From NCBI GenBank assembly GCA_905182995.1, contig CAJJDP010000100.1, positions 141,403 through 205,402 of the forward strand: a stretch of DNA of 64,000 nucleotides, given 5' to 3'. Position numbers and translations under genes: made by a program. Source of the DNA: Paramecium octaurelia (taxonomy: Eukaryota > Ciliophora > Oligohymenophorea > Peniculida > Parameciidae). The notes below the pieces were generated by a model. The model searched no databases, was not told where the DNA came from, and saw only the letters and a program-made list of their open reading frames with translations. Every line of letters starts with the position of its first letter. The stretch's first letter is position 1. Positions 12,230-23,008 of the stretch are shown here, in pieces.

Positions 12230-13520
12230 ATAGTAAAGAAGATTTTGATATTTAATTTTATTTATTTTGCTGAAATTCAAATGAAAATCAAAAAAGGTAA
12301 TTATAAACATACTTTAGTGATGGTTTGAATCAGGACTATTTTGGGAATTATCCTTTTTTATCCATACTTTAACTTTTAAATCTTCTTTACTTCTGTTTTT
12401 ACAGATGTCCTGAAAATTGACTTGAACTTTCACTTGCAGAATTTTAGCTTTATTAATAAAAAGATTTTAGAGTGTTATTGATTATAAATGATTAACACTT
12501 ATTCCTAAGGAACCCTCAATAATGGATTATGTTGAAACAACATTAGGGGAATGGGAAAATAGATTATAAACTTATAATTGAGCCAATAAGTCTTAAATAT
12601 TGATTCTATTTTCTGGTTGTTCTTATAACATAGCCTTCAATAAACAAATACTTTTATAACTGATCTCAAGAAATCTGGATTCAGAAAAATCAATTTAGCA
12701 TTCCTAATTCAATTTCAATAATCCATCATATGTATTTGATCGAAAAGGTGCTCTTCCGGATACGATAAAAAATATTATATAAATTTATTCTATATTTTAA
12801 AGAATGAAATTGCAAATCCTAAATAATCAAAAAGATTACTCCTAAACTAAATACATCACCAATTTCTTAATATGGCTATCTCACAAATATTTATGGTGCA
12901 ATGTATCCAGCTGTGCCTTATCCATTCTATAATCTATCTCTCAATATTTTTTCAGTAAAGCCAAAATCAATTAGTTTTATATTATCTTTATCGATTAATG
13001 CATTTTCCAATTTAATATCTCAATGAACATAGCCTATACTATGCACTGCTTAGAGTGCAATAGTAAGTTTAAGTAAGATTTCAATGGACTCAACTTCAGT
13101 TAACTTCTTTTTGCCTTTTATATATTAATACAATGATTCTCCCTTTATTTATTCAGTTACTAGGATTATAATCAATATAATCTGATAATAGTATTTCATC
13201 TAGTTCTATGATTTCATAGAGTTTGAGATTACAAGGTGATTTTTATTTCCTAAGTACATAAAATTTTGATCGAATTAAATTATAGAATTTTTAAGAATCC
13301 TTATTTTAAGTAGGTCCTCTTTATTGTAAATTTTGCCTAATTGAATGGTTAATTAGGGAGTCTCATATTTGGAGTTAAAGAAAAGACCCTAGAAAAGCCG
13401 CCTTTAGCAATGACATCAGATAGAGTGTAAAGTTGATCTAGATTCTAGATAAATGAGAATTAAGATAATTTCTTGAAAAATTCGAAGGTATTTTAACTAG
13501 AGAAGATATATGCATAGCTG
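12230..13520 (-). pseudogene. Protein kinase pseudogene (CAMK-like)
   Basis: Kinase subdomains appear in correct order on the minus strand but in several frames. A glycine loop IAKGGFSRVFSL lies near 13410 and an alphaC/beta4 block NLKLYEIIELDE near 13220. A beta5 block ILVTEQIKGESLYQYI is followed by GYVH-TGA-DIKLENALID near 13025, with DNIKLIDFGFTE after it. A C-lobe end PFRSNTYDGLLKLN...PENRI lies near 12650. At least three frame changes lack plausible introns, and TGA replaces the invariant HRD arginine. The APE glutamate is a TAA (Gln) codon. Alternative frames give tempting intron solutions for parts of it but never for the whole. I read it as a dead gene, intact elsewhere in the family. 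It is not the neighbouring kinase, which is AGC-like. Confidence 0.75.
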
Positions 13521-13689
13521 TTTTATAATAAATTGTTTATCTAATATTATAAGGTAATAAATTTATGTAATTTTTATTAGCCACTAGAAATACAATTTCA
13601 AGATCCGTAATTTTAAAAATCATGATTCCAAACATAAATGAAGATATCTTTAGTTCTTTTAATCCTGATAACTTTTACTTGATCATACT

Positions 13690-14690
13690 TATTATTCGAA
13701 ATTTAAGGTCAATAAGTTTAATACTAATTTCGTTATTTAATTAAACAAAGCCCTTAGGTTTATTATTATGTTGATAAAACAGTATGCAATTTTGATTCAA
13801 TGCAAAGTGATATTCTGAAGTCTTATTACACTTCCAAGTTATTCGATTCATTGTCGATTATGAAATTATAGGGCAATCAATATTTAATTGAATTTTTATT
13901 ACAGAATGCTTTGGTAATTTTTCTGGAAGATGGGCCAATATCGGTATTGATATTCATTCATTAATTTAATTTAAATAATAAGTTTTAGATATAGATTAAT
14001 GAAAATCAGCATGAAATTAAAATATAAGATTTTTAGATATCATTACACTATTTAAATCTATTCCATTTTACAATAGATATTCCCATCAATCAAAACTGTT
14101 TATATAGTAGTTTCGAACAATTTGTAGGTTTTCAGCATTAAAAATATATCTACAAGTGTTAAATTTGTTACAATACTATTGTCTCTCTTATGGATAGGTT
14201 TGCTAAACTTTTCTTTAGAGGTTATATGTATAATACTTAGAACTAAGCAGATTCAGGATGAAATTTACTCTGGTAATTAGTATTCACAAATGAGGCAATT
14301 ATTAATTTTAATAAATATGAATATTCATCATAAAATTAACAATACTTACTTCTAGAAATTCCAAAGGATAAATTATGAACTTTTGAAAACACACTAAATT
14401 TAAGATCACTTATTTTACACAATATATACGAAATTATTGAAATTTATCATTCGAAAAAATATGAAATTGCTGCTGATTATACAATTCAAAAATTCTAATA
14501 GAAAATAACCCTCATTTTATTAGCAATTTGTACTTAATAGATGGTATTTATTTCGATCTATTTAAAAATTTAGAGTATGAATTAAATTAGGATTTCAGAT
14601 GGATATGTAATAGTTACTTCATTTTGCAAATAATAACAAGAAAGGGCGTATAAGTTGATAAACATTTAAGAATTATTTATATATAAAAAT
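13690..14690 (+). pseudogene. Decayed SP-RING paralogue
   Basis: From about 13690 one frame reads LFEIQGQQVQYQFRYLIKQS, matching the PINIT segment of the gene at 10122. It continues without interruption to a divergent SP-RING core near 14090-14190: INQNC...SSFEQFVGF...YKCQICYNT. The same frame then crosses TGA at about 14261 and again near 14370 but stays coding-like (IYEIIEIYHSKKYEIAADY) to about 14690. No ATG or upstream exon could be joined at the 5' end, where TGA and a frame change occur. The zinc ligands are only partly retained. Two nonsense codons in an otherwise open frame suggest recent decay of a duplicate. Its 3' end abuts the start of the kinase gene. Confidence 0.6.
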
Positions 14691-16279
14691 ATGTTTTATA
14701 AATCATTCATTGATCCTCAACTAAATAAGCAAATCAATAACCAAAAACCATATCTTCATCCACTTAGAAGTCCTAGTTTTCATCACCCGATCTAAAATTG
14801 TATTTATGATTTTTCATAGGAATTAGCATTATTATGTCAGAGCATTTCTGAGTAGAATCTCAAGCTCTCGGTTGATTAGGAGAGTCAGACCAAATAAAAC
14901 AATATTGGACAATCCCACTGGGAGAAGTATCTCCATCATGCCTAAACTTTAGGATTGGATCCAAACTGCCCAAAAGAGTGTAACTTCAATATAGAGAAAT
15001 CATCAAACCTAAATAATTCGAAATAAACCTCTCTCAACCTCGAATTCATAGTCCAAATCTCAATTAAAGATTCAACCGATCTTTCTATATGGGTCTGCAA
15101 GAAATCAATTCATCATCCCAAAAAAGACCTCTTTTAAATCTTACTAGTACTGTCATCATGGTACCTATTCATTTTAATTTAGATCTAGGATAGCACACAA
15201 GCCACTTCAGAACTCTAAACATAGAAAATCTAATAGAAATTTCGACATAATTTCATTTTCCATTATATTATTGGTATAGGCGGATTTGGTAATGTATGGA
15301 AGGTTGAATCCAAAAAATCAAGAATGATCTATGCAATGAAAGAACTTAAAAAAACAAAGTATTCTATTTACTCTATTGAGAATTCTAGCTAAAAAATCTG
15401 TAAAGTCTGTTATGAATGAAAAGTAACTGTTATAAAAACTGAAGAATCCTTTTATTATCAATATGGTAGGATCCTTTTAAGATAAAGATCATTTATATCT
15501 AATCCTCGATTATCTATCAGGAGGCGACCTTCGATATCATTTATTGCTCAATAAAACATTTAGAGAAGAATAAATTAGTATTTTTAGATATAAATATTAT
15601 AGAATTTTTTGTGGCTTGCATGATTCTTGGATTAGAATACATAAACTCCTATTAAGTTATTCATAGAGATTTGAAACCTGAAAATTTAGTTTTGGATTGC
15701 AAAGGATATCTGAAGATAACAGATTTTGGAATAGCTAGATATTATAAAAGTGAAAATAGTAATGAAACTAGTGGTACTCCTGGATATATGGCACCTGAAA
15801 TAATTCTAAAATAAAATTACAATTATTGTGTAGACTATTATGCAATAGGTGTTATTTGTTTTGAAATGATAACTGGTAAAAGACCATATGTTGGTAGAAC
15901 TAAAAAAGAAATACGAGATGAAATGTTAGGCAAATAAGCATAATTAAATGCCAAAGAATATTTATAATATTCTTTCAATTTGATTGAATTTACAAATAAA
16001 TTGCTTGTGAGAAAATAACAAAATCGATTGGGTTATCAAAATGGAATCAAAGAACTTAAAAATCACAAATTATTTTAGTCATTTCAATGGGATAAATTAG
16101 TGAATAAAACAATGATTGCTCCATATCAACCTAAATAAGAAGATAAGACTAGGGCTTTTTAAAAAACCAGCGATTCATAACAAACATTATTTAATGAACA
16201 ACAGAAGTAACTAAAATTCAAAGAAATCCAAATGCTTTTTGATGGATATACATATTTAACTGAAGACAAGATTATTTGA
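14691..16279 (+). CDS. Ser/Thr protein kinase, AGC group (STK32/YANK-like)
   Basis: Start ATG 14691. About 178 N-terminal residues of low complexity precede a complete kinase domain (about 178-430). It shows GIGGFGNVWKVE (Gly loop), AMKELKK (Lys), KKSVKSVMNEKQLLQKL (alphaC), GGDLRYHL, VIHRDLKPENLVL, ITDFGIAR and GTPGYMAPE. The alphaC and GGDLRYH blocks are typical of YANK kinases. Four introns are required: 14927-14952 (26), 15161-15182 (22), 15359-15380 (22, ending GAG) and 15578-15602 (25). The spliced CDS is 498 codons (497 aa). All catalytic residues are present, so it should be active. Substrate unknown. Confidence 0.9.
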
Positions 16280-16318
16280 CTATAAAAATCTATGATCAAA
16301 ATTATTCAATCTCTACTC

Positions 16319-17755
16319 TCAATTCTAACTGGACTTCAATGAAGCACTGCCCACATCTTAATAAACTCTCACTACATCTTCATTATTTTTATTAATATTT
16401 ATTTTGCCTCTGCATAACAAATTGAAATCATCTCTCTCAAAATGCTATTCAATTTATTCTCTGTTACCATCACCCCTAGGCCCAGTAATGAAATTATCAA
16501 AGGCTAAGCAACATTTACTCGACTTCATTTCGTCTTTTACATTTATGGCATACTGATGTGCCTAAAATAGTTGATTCCTTCCATAATGATATAACAAGAA
16601 TAACTAAATCCTAGATAATTCATAGATGACATTAGTATAAACTAGTTTCTTTCTAGCTTTCTCTATTAATTCTTTACATATTTTAGAGTCTGCTTTTTCT
16701 TTTGATTGTTTTACTTCAAAATAATCCTAAAAGTAAAATCCCAAAACCTTATCGATGAAATCAGAATCCAATAACTGCTCATTGTAATAACGCATAACAT
16801 ATTGTATAGTCATTAATATGCTCATTATTGACCCCACTTAGGCAAGTATTGCTCCTAGTTTAGGATACACTATTTATGTATCATTAGATATGGGGTCAAG
16901 TCTAATAAGCAAGCTTAGATATGCACTCTCTACTAATAACGTAGAAAAAAATTGTTTGGTTGTTGCACTTGTTATCAATTAAGCATTGTAGATGTAGCTT
17001 TTTTGTTCATATTTACCAAATAAAATGCCAGTATCTATAGTAGCTTATGTTTTAGTCAAAATCAATTAACCTTAATGAGATATTTGAGAGTCAAGGGATA
17101 AATAATACTGTTTCTTCACAACCTCGAACTTTTACGAATTAGGATCATACTACTTTAAATTCAACCAGAAGCTGATATAATTAACGGATGTTTCAAAGAA
17201 GTCTTATATTTCCTAATCAGATGCACATTCATATCCGGTTTTCATTAGAGTGGAATTACATGCAGTAATTAAGATCATCAATTCGGTAGTCTAATTCAAA
17301 GTTGTATCATATCCACTATTTTGAATTAATGATAGGTTATCAACTCTTTATAAATTAGTATTATAGGGTGAGATTGCTGATATTTCATTCAAGAGAGAAA
17401 AAGGCTTCTGTGGAATACCATTAATAAAATAAATTCCAATAGGTGTTAATATGTTACGCTACAACCGAAATGGGTCAACTTACTCTTTAGTATACTTCCA
17501 ATAACTGAATTCGAATAGGTCATCTTCATTATATAAAATTTAAGAGTAGTTCTCAACTTTCATTATACTAGTTGAATTTGGTAGGATATTGGAACTCCAC
17601 CATTCATTCATAACATATAGAAAGTAACCGAAACTGGCTCCTAATACAATAAATGAACATATTCCACTTAAGGCAGACTTCTAGACTTTTTCATCCAAAG
17701 AGATCTATTATCTATATTAGACACCGAATATATCTATCATTTTAATGTATTTCAT
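16319..17755 (-). CDS. Two-TM protein, ciliate family member A
   Basis: An intronless frame of 479 codons (478 aa) runs from ATG 17755 (MKYIKMIDIFGVQYRQQ) to TGA 16319. One hydrophobic segment lies at about 28-48 (LSGICSFIVLGASFGYFLYV) and another at about 295-318 (LGAILAQVGSIMSILMTIQY). A soluble domain of about 245 residues sits between them and a charged tail follows. The gene at 27575 is clearly homologous: both share the start, NILP.ST, DPFR, GIPQ.PFSLL, KKQYY.S, TGILFG and QIVYPKLG blocks. The topology suggests both ends in the cytosol and a large lumenal loop. I know of no functional name. The 5' 263 bases reappear at 18878-19140 through an assembly overlap. Confidence 0.85.
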
Positions 17756-18876
17756 TTTCAAATTATATTATTTAAATATTGTGTTCGTGAATGATTAAAT
17801 AAGCAAACTCAAATGTAAATAAGACATTTTAGATAATTAAAAGATGATTTTTAATTAATTAATTATATGACACAAAGAGAAGAGGTATTAAATAGATTAA
17901 TTAAATAATAATTAGACACCATATTTCAGAGAATGTTAAAAACTAGGTAGTATTCAATAGAAGGAAATATATCTATCTCCAACAAAAGCAGCAACATATT
18001 TGTATCTGCTTAATCATGTAATAAATGTGAAGGATATCAAAGTGTGGAAAGGGTATTGCTATGCAATTTGCCAAGAGACGTGTATGTAAATGGGATACAA
18101 CAATTGAATAAGATGGGCCTGCCACTTGCAGAATACTTGTTCCAGTTCAGAAGAGAGAAGTATTGATCAAAATAATAATTAAGAAATGCATTAATGGATG
18201 GTAGAATATAGGGTATGAGGTGTTTTATTAGAACAAAGATACGATTGCAGATTAGAAACAGTTGAATTTGGATTAAGAGAATGAGGACATACAATTTTAA
18301 TTGGAGAATAATGAGAAGATGCTTACCAATGATTTTAAGTATCAGATGAAGAATTTGGCTAAATTCTATAAAGAACTAAATCAGAAATATAGATTGAATG
18401 TTTAGGATCCAGATTTTAAAGAAAGAGTATAAAAAACAAAGGAATAGTTACAAAGTTAAAGAAATAAACCGTTGCAATATTTTAAGAAAGATGGAGTGAA
18501 ATTTGTTGAATTGCTGCATGAACTCAATTAGGCTGATAAACGTCAACACACTTTATTGGATAGATTCAAGGCATTCAATCAATTAAAAGCATCCTAATTT
18601 AGAATCAAAGAGAAATTACCTGAAAAGTTATACAACAAAACAACCAATGATGATGATTCAACTCCTATAAACAGAAATAAATTATTAAAGCGATCATGTA
18701 AGCTATTAGGCTAAACAAACAAAAAAATTACAGATACATTGAAGATGAAATTTCAATTAAAAGATAAATCTTATCATATGTCTAAATAATTCGATAATAA
18801 CACTCCTAATATCCTCAAATTATAATCATAATCATCAATCTCCTTCCATAAAAAGAACAAAACTGATAATGAAGAA
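17493..18876. repeat. Left copy of a 1,384-bp duplicated contig end
   Basis: This stretch is reproduced base for base, as far as I can compare, at 18878-20261 (offset 1385). A single N at 18877 separates the copies. It covers the 5' end of the two-TM gene and the first part of the coiled-coil gene starting at 17867. A perfect direct repeat cut exactly at an N is the signature of two contigs that overlap but were not merged. Confidence 0.9.
17867..18876 (+). CDS. Truncated duplicate of the coiled-coil gene at 19252
   Basis: ATG 17867 begins MTQREEVLNRLIKQQLD, identical to the complete gene at 19252. The copy is cut off by the N at 18877, inside the coding region. It should be treated as the same locus as the downstream copy, not as a separate gene. 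See the entry at 19252 for content. Confidence 0.7.
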
Positions 18877-18877
18877 N
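18877..18877. other. Single-N contig junction
   Basis: Ambiguous base between identical overlapping ends. The true sequence probably runs directly from the left contig into position 20262. Confidence 0.9.
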
Positions 18878-20261
18878 TACTTCCAATAACTGAATTCGAA
18901 TAGGTCATCTTCATTATATAAAATTTAAGAGTAGTTCTCAACTTTCATTATACTAGTTGAATTTGGTAGGATATTGGAACTCCACCATTCATTCATAACA
19001 TATAGAAAGTAACCGAAACTGGCTCCTAATACAATAAATGAACATATTCCACTTAAGGCAGACTTCTAGACTTTTTCATCCAAAGAGATCTATTATCTAT
19101 ATTAGACACCGAATATATCTATCATTTTAATGTATTTCATTTTCAAATTATATTATTTAAATATTGTGTTCGTGAATGATTAAATAAGCAAACTCAAATG
19201 TAAATAAGACATTTTAGATAATTAAAAGATGATTTTTAATTAATTAATTATATGACACAAAGAGAAGAGGTATTAAATAGATTAATTAAATAATAATTAG
19301 ACACCATATTTCAGAGAATGTTAAAAACTAGGTAGTATTCAATAGAAGGAAATATATCTATCTCCAACAAAAGCAGCAACATATTTGTATCTGCTTAATC
19401 ATGTAATAAATGTGAAGGATATCAAAGTGTGGAAAGGGTATTGCTATGCAATTTGCCAAGAGACGTGTATGTAAATGGGATACAACAATTGAATAAGATG
19501 GGCCTGCCACTTGCAGAATACTTGTTCCAGTTCAGAAGAGAGAAGTATTGATCAAAATAATAATTAAGAAATGCATTAATGGATGGTAGAATATAGGGTA
19601 TGAGGTGTTTTATTAGAACAAAGATACGATTGCAGATTAGAAACAGTTGAATTTGGATTAAGAGAATGAGGACATACAATTTTAATTGGAGAATAATGAG
19701 AAGATGCTTACCAATGATTTTAAGTATCAGATGAAGAATTTGGCTAAATTCTATAAAGAACTAAATCAGAAATATAGATTGAATGTTTAGGATCCAGATT
19801 TTAAAGAAAGAGTATAAAAAACAAAGGAATAGTTACAAAGTTAAAGAAATAAACCGTTGCAATATTTTAAGAAAGATGGAGTGAAATTTGTTGAATTGCT
19901 GCATGAACTCAATTAGGCTGATAAACGTCAACACACTTTATTGGATAGATTCAAGGCATTCAATCAATTAAAAGCATCCTAATTTAGAATCAAAGAGAAA
20001 TTACCTGAAAAGTTATACAACAAAACAACCAATGATGATGATTCAACTCCTATAAACAGAAATAAATTATTAAAGCGATCATGTAAGCTATTAGGCTAAA
20101 CAAACAAAAAAATTACAGATACATTGAAGATGAAATTTCAATTAAAAGATAAATCTTATCATATGTCTAAATAATTCGATAATAACACTCCTAATATCCT
20201 CAAATTATAATCATAATCATCAATCTCCTTCCATAAAAAGAACAAAACTGATAATGAAGAA
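18878..20261. repeat. Right copy of the 1,384-bp duplicated contig end
   Basis: Identical to 17493-18876. On the minus strand, positions 18878-19140 repeat the 5' end of the two-TM protein gene and are a fragment without independent meaning. On the plus strand the copy carries the full 5' part of the coiled-coil gene, which continues beyond the repeat. Confidence 0.9.
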
Positions 20262-20596
20262 TATCTAGACCAATAACTCGAAAGATTCGCAAGCAGAATG
20301 ATACAACCTCAACCAAGCGTTCAAGAAATCGATACTTAAAATATCAATAGATTAATCGAAGTAAATATTATACAATAAATTAAAAGAATAAATCAAATTT
20401 GAAGTAGTTATGTCTAAAGAAAATCAAATCAACTGCACAATCAGAACATTTTCGCAAACCAAAAAAACAGGAGACAGATTGTAATCCTTTATTCACTTCA
20501 AGATCAAGAGACAAAGATTCTACTAAAACCTCTATTATTTTCAAGAGATCTCAAATGCTTACATCTTTTACAAATAAATCAGATTGTATTAAATGA
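19252..20596 (+). CDS. Coiled-coil protein with Ser/Thr/Lys-rich tail, function unknown
   Basis: Start ATG 19252. Exon 1 contains CNKCEGYQSVERVLLCNLPR. Three introns best preserve an open frame: 19545-19568 (24 nt), 19598-19623 (26 nt) and 20361-20386 (26 nt), all ending AAG. They give 423 codons (422 aa) to TGA 20596. Without the last one the frame stops at TGA 20400. The middle is a helical, charged region (NNEKMLTNDFKYQMKNLAKF) followed by basic, proline-poor segments. The last 65 residues are rich in K, S and T (RSRDKDSTKTSIIFKRSQ), as in phosphorylated tails. No family recognised. Exon boundaries, especially introns 2 and 3, are tentative. Confidence 0.6.
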
Positions 20597-20677
20597 TTTA
20601 TATTTATAAAAACAATTCAAAACCAAAAGTCTTTGAAATTAATTCATAAATAAATTTTATTATTATTATTAATTAGA

Positions 20678-21552
20678 ATGTACAATTCCAGATCCTAAGT
20701 CTCATGTATTAAATTGAATTAACCTTTTTTAGATCCCCAAGCATCACCATCAAGTGGAAGAATTCAAAAGATCTCTGAGAAATTATCCACAATCTAAATT
20801 GGAGTAGAAAATGAGAGATTCTAAAAACTTGAATAAGCTGAATAAAGAATTTAATAGGCTGAAGATGCTTTCAATGAATTCTAAGAATAAATCTTTACTA
20901 AATTGAATGGATTGAGAGATTAAGTAATTTCTATACCTATTATTGTGTAGTTAGGCAAATTGCAAAAACAAGTAGAAGAAGATAAATTGGCTAAGGAATA
21001 AGCTAATGAAACTAAAAACAGGGAAGTTCAAGCATTAGAAAAGAAATTTGAAAATGCTATTCAAAATGAAACATAAACAAGAAAAGAAGGAGAAGCTAAA
21101 GTATTGAGATTACTGGAAGATAAAACAGCATTATTGAGAACTGAAGTACAAAAGGAAACTGCAGCAAGAGTAGATTCTATTGAAGGAATCCATTAAGGAT
21201 TATAAAATGATCTACCCAAAATCTAAGAGGCCATCAGAAATGAAGCCAATGAAAGAGATGAGTCTGATCAGAATGTAAGTGCATACTAACATTTAGGTTA
21301 TGAAATCCATTACTGATGAACTTGTTAAGTTGAGTAATCTTATCAATGTTGAAAAGAGAAATAGAGATGAAAGTGAATAATCCATATTTGAAATGTTGAA
21401 AGATATCGTCAATAGAGTCAAAGTAGAATTAGATCAAGAAAAGAAAACAAGGTATAATTAATTACATAATTAATAGAGAATAATCTGAAGAGCATTTACT
21501 AAGTTTGTTAGAAGATACTTGTAATAAACTCAGTATTGCAGCCAATCTATGA
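20678..21552 (+). CDS. SF-assemblin/beta-giardin family protein
   Basis: Start ATG 20678. After three introns, 20706-20732 (27), 21275-21296 (22) and 21452-21476 (25), the CDS is 267 codons (266 aa). It has a short Ser/Pro-rich head (SPSSGRIQKISEKLSTIQIG) and then a continuous heptad rod without proline, ending LLEDTCNKLSIAANL. That head-plus-rod layout and the NEANERDESDQ segment fit SF-assemblins, which form striated rootlet or basal-body fibres in algae and ciliates. Intron 21275 carries a textbook GTAAGT donor and TACTAAC branch site within 22 nt. The first intron is a multiple of three without TGA, so its removal is inferred from splice signals only. Confidence 0.88.
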
Positions 21553-22089
21553 TATTGAAATCAATACAAAATATAAAAGAATATATATATAATATAATGC
21601 AATTTCACTATTCTATTCAAATCTAGATTAATTACCTTTCTTTGTAATTTCTAAGATATGATGACTAAGATCTGTAAAAATCCTTAGGGAACTTAACCAA
21701 ATTACCAATTTAACAATATTTATATGGCTATTAGCCTAAATCATGAAAAAAAAAAAATATTAAAAAAGTATTATCATTTTAATATATATTGTTTAAATTA
21801 CAAAAATTAAGGAACCAAGCAAAAAATCGATTACTTGGTGATCTTCTTATTATTTTGAATGTGATTTAGTATTTGATAATTTATTTTAATGTTCTAACAA
21901 CATATTAATACTATTTAAACGTGTCGTTCTAATTCATCCATTAACTATATTCCTTAAAGATTGGCACGTGTTGCTACTCCTTCAGGTTTTAACAATAATA
22001 GTGCTTTTAAAAAAATCTAAAAATTTCACAAATAAATAGAGTTTTATAAACAAAAAGAGATTTATAAAAAAAAATATTATTGTTTCCAA
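21553..22089. other. Mostly non-coding gap with one weak minus-strand coding-like stretch
   Basis: About 540 bases without a supported gene. On the minus strand around 21790-22010 a frame reads KPEGVATRANLQGIQLMDEL and stays open for about 70 codons. It has TGA just upstream, no initiating ATG and no recognisable homologue. It could be a gene remnant or chance. Nothing else seen. Confidence 0.35.
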
Positions 22090-22597
22090 ATGAAATCACA
22101 CATTCAGTAACTAGAGGAAAGTAAATCCTACATTTAAAATAGATATGAATAAAAACAATCCTTCCAATCAATTTAACAATAAATTAAAGATCTAACTTAA
22201 TATGTTCAAAATTTTTTAGGATCATTTAAGTACTATATTAGATTTAAGATTTAGTTAAAGGATTACAGAAATTGAAAATCTCAGAAAATCACATTACAAT
22301 GATCACACAGGTTTAGAAAAGCAAATTATCTTTACTAAGAGAGAACACATAATTAATGAGTAGTCTAACTGTTTCTAATACTTGTTAGGATATTTAAACC
22401 AAAAAAGAATAATTTACAAAGCATATCTAAATGTAATACCAAATGAAATAGCTTGGAAACAAAGATTTATAAAATTGAATAAAGAATACGTTGAATTGCA
22501 AGAAAAATATACGCTTCTATCAGCAGAATTAGAAAACAATAGAATTAACTTTGGGTCTCCAAGTTTCGAATGCTTTGAGGCAATTATAAGATAATGA
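22090..22597 (+). CDS. Small coiled-coil protein, function unknown
   Basis: ATG 22090 (MKSHIQQLEESKSYIQNRYE) leads through one 25-nt intron (22230-22254, GTACT...TTTAG) to TGA 22597: 161 codons, 160 aa. The spliced product is helical with heptad spacing (EIENLRKSHYNDHT; KLNKEYVELQEKYTLLSAEL) and a short tail FGSPSFECFEAIIRQ. An alternative unspliced start at 22145 is also open, but its N-terminus is compositionally poor, so the spliced model is preferred. It follows the SF-assemblin gene on the same strand, which is suggestive but not evidence of a shared role. No family recognised. Confidence 0.65.
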
Positions 22598-23008
22598 TTA
22601 TTTACAAGATCTTTGTATCTTATTTATTTTATTTATTTTCTATGATATTCATAGATATGTAAAATAATTCACAAAAAAGAACTGAAGTTATTAAATCAGA
22701 TCGTTAAGTCAAATGATAAATCAGCCATTTAAATAAGAATATATGAAAATCAAATAACATTTGGATCTTCATTTTTCTTTATCATTTTTGTCTTTTTTAT
22801 GTAAAATGTAACTCATGTATTACAGCTTGATATTCAAAACCAATGCTTAATTTATAATAGAATTTAAAGATATTTTTATTTTTTTACAATCTTGTAATTC
22901 ATAATCTATTATCTTTATAAAAATAAATAATATGTTATAGACATTAAAAGAAAAGTAAATAATGTTAGTTTATAATAATATTTATATGTATTTATTTAAT
23001 TGTTATAC
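22598..23008. other. Intergenic gap between convergent genes
   Basis: About 410 A+T-rich bases between the convergent ends of the small coiled-coil gene and the poly(A)-binding protein gene. I see no gene, repeat or RNA here. Confidence 0.5.

Noticed and set aside
13020..13030. TGA at the kinase HRD position as selenocysteine or tryptophan
   Set aside because: The homologous residue is arginine, other frame breaks surround it, and TGA terminates all intact genes in the window.
14700..15290. N-terminal frame of the AGC kinase read straight through without introns
   Set aside because: A continuous frame exists, but removing 26- and 22-nt introns with good splice ends gives a better sequence that still joins the kinase domain in frame.
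17867..20596. Two tandem identical coiled-coil genes
   Set aside because: The copies are perfectly identical, extend into the neighbouring gene on the other strand, and are separated by a lone N, so this is an assembly overlap rather than a biological tandem duplication.
21790..22010. Minus-strand gene containing VATRANLQGIQLMDEL
   Set aside because: No initiating ATG, TGA immediately upstream, no homologue recognised and no plausible exon to join, so it is mentioned only as a weak stretch.
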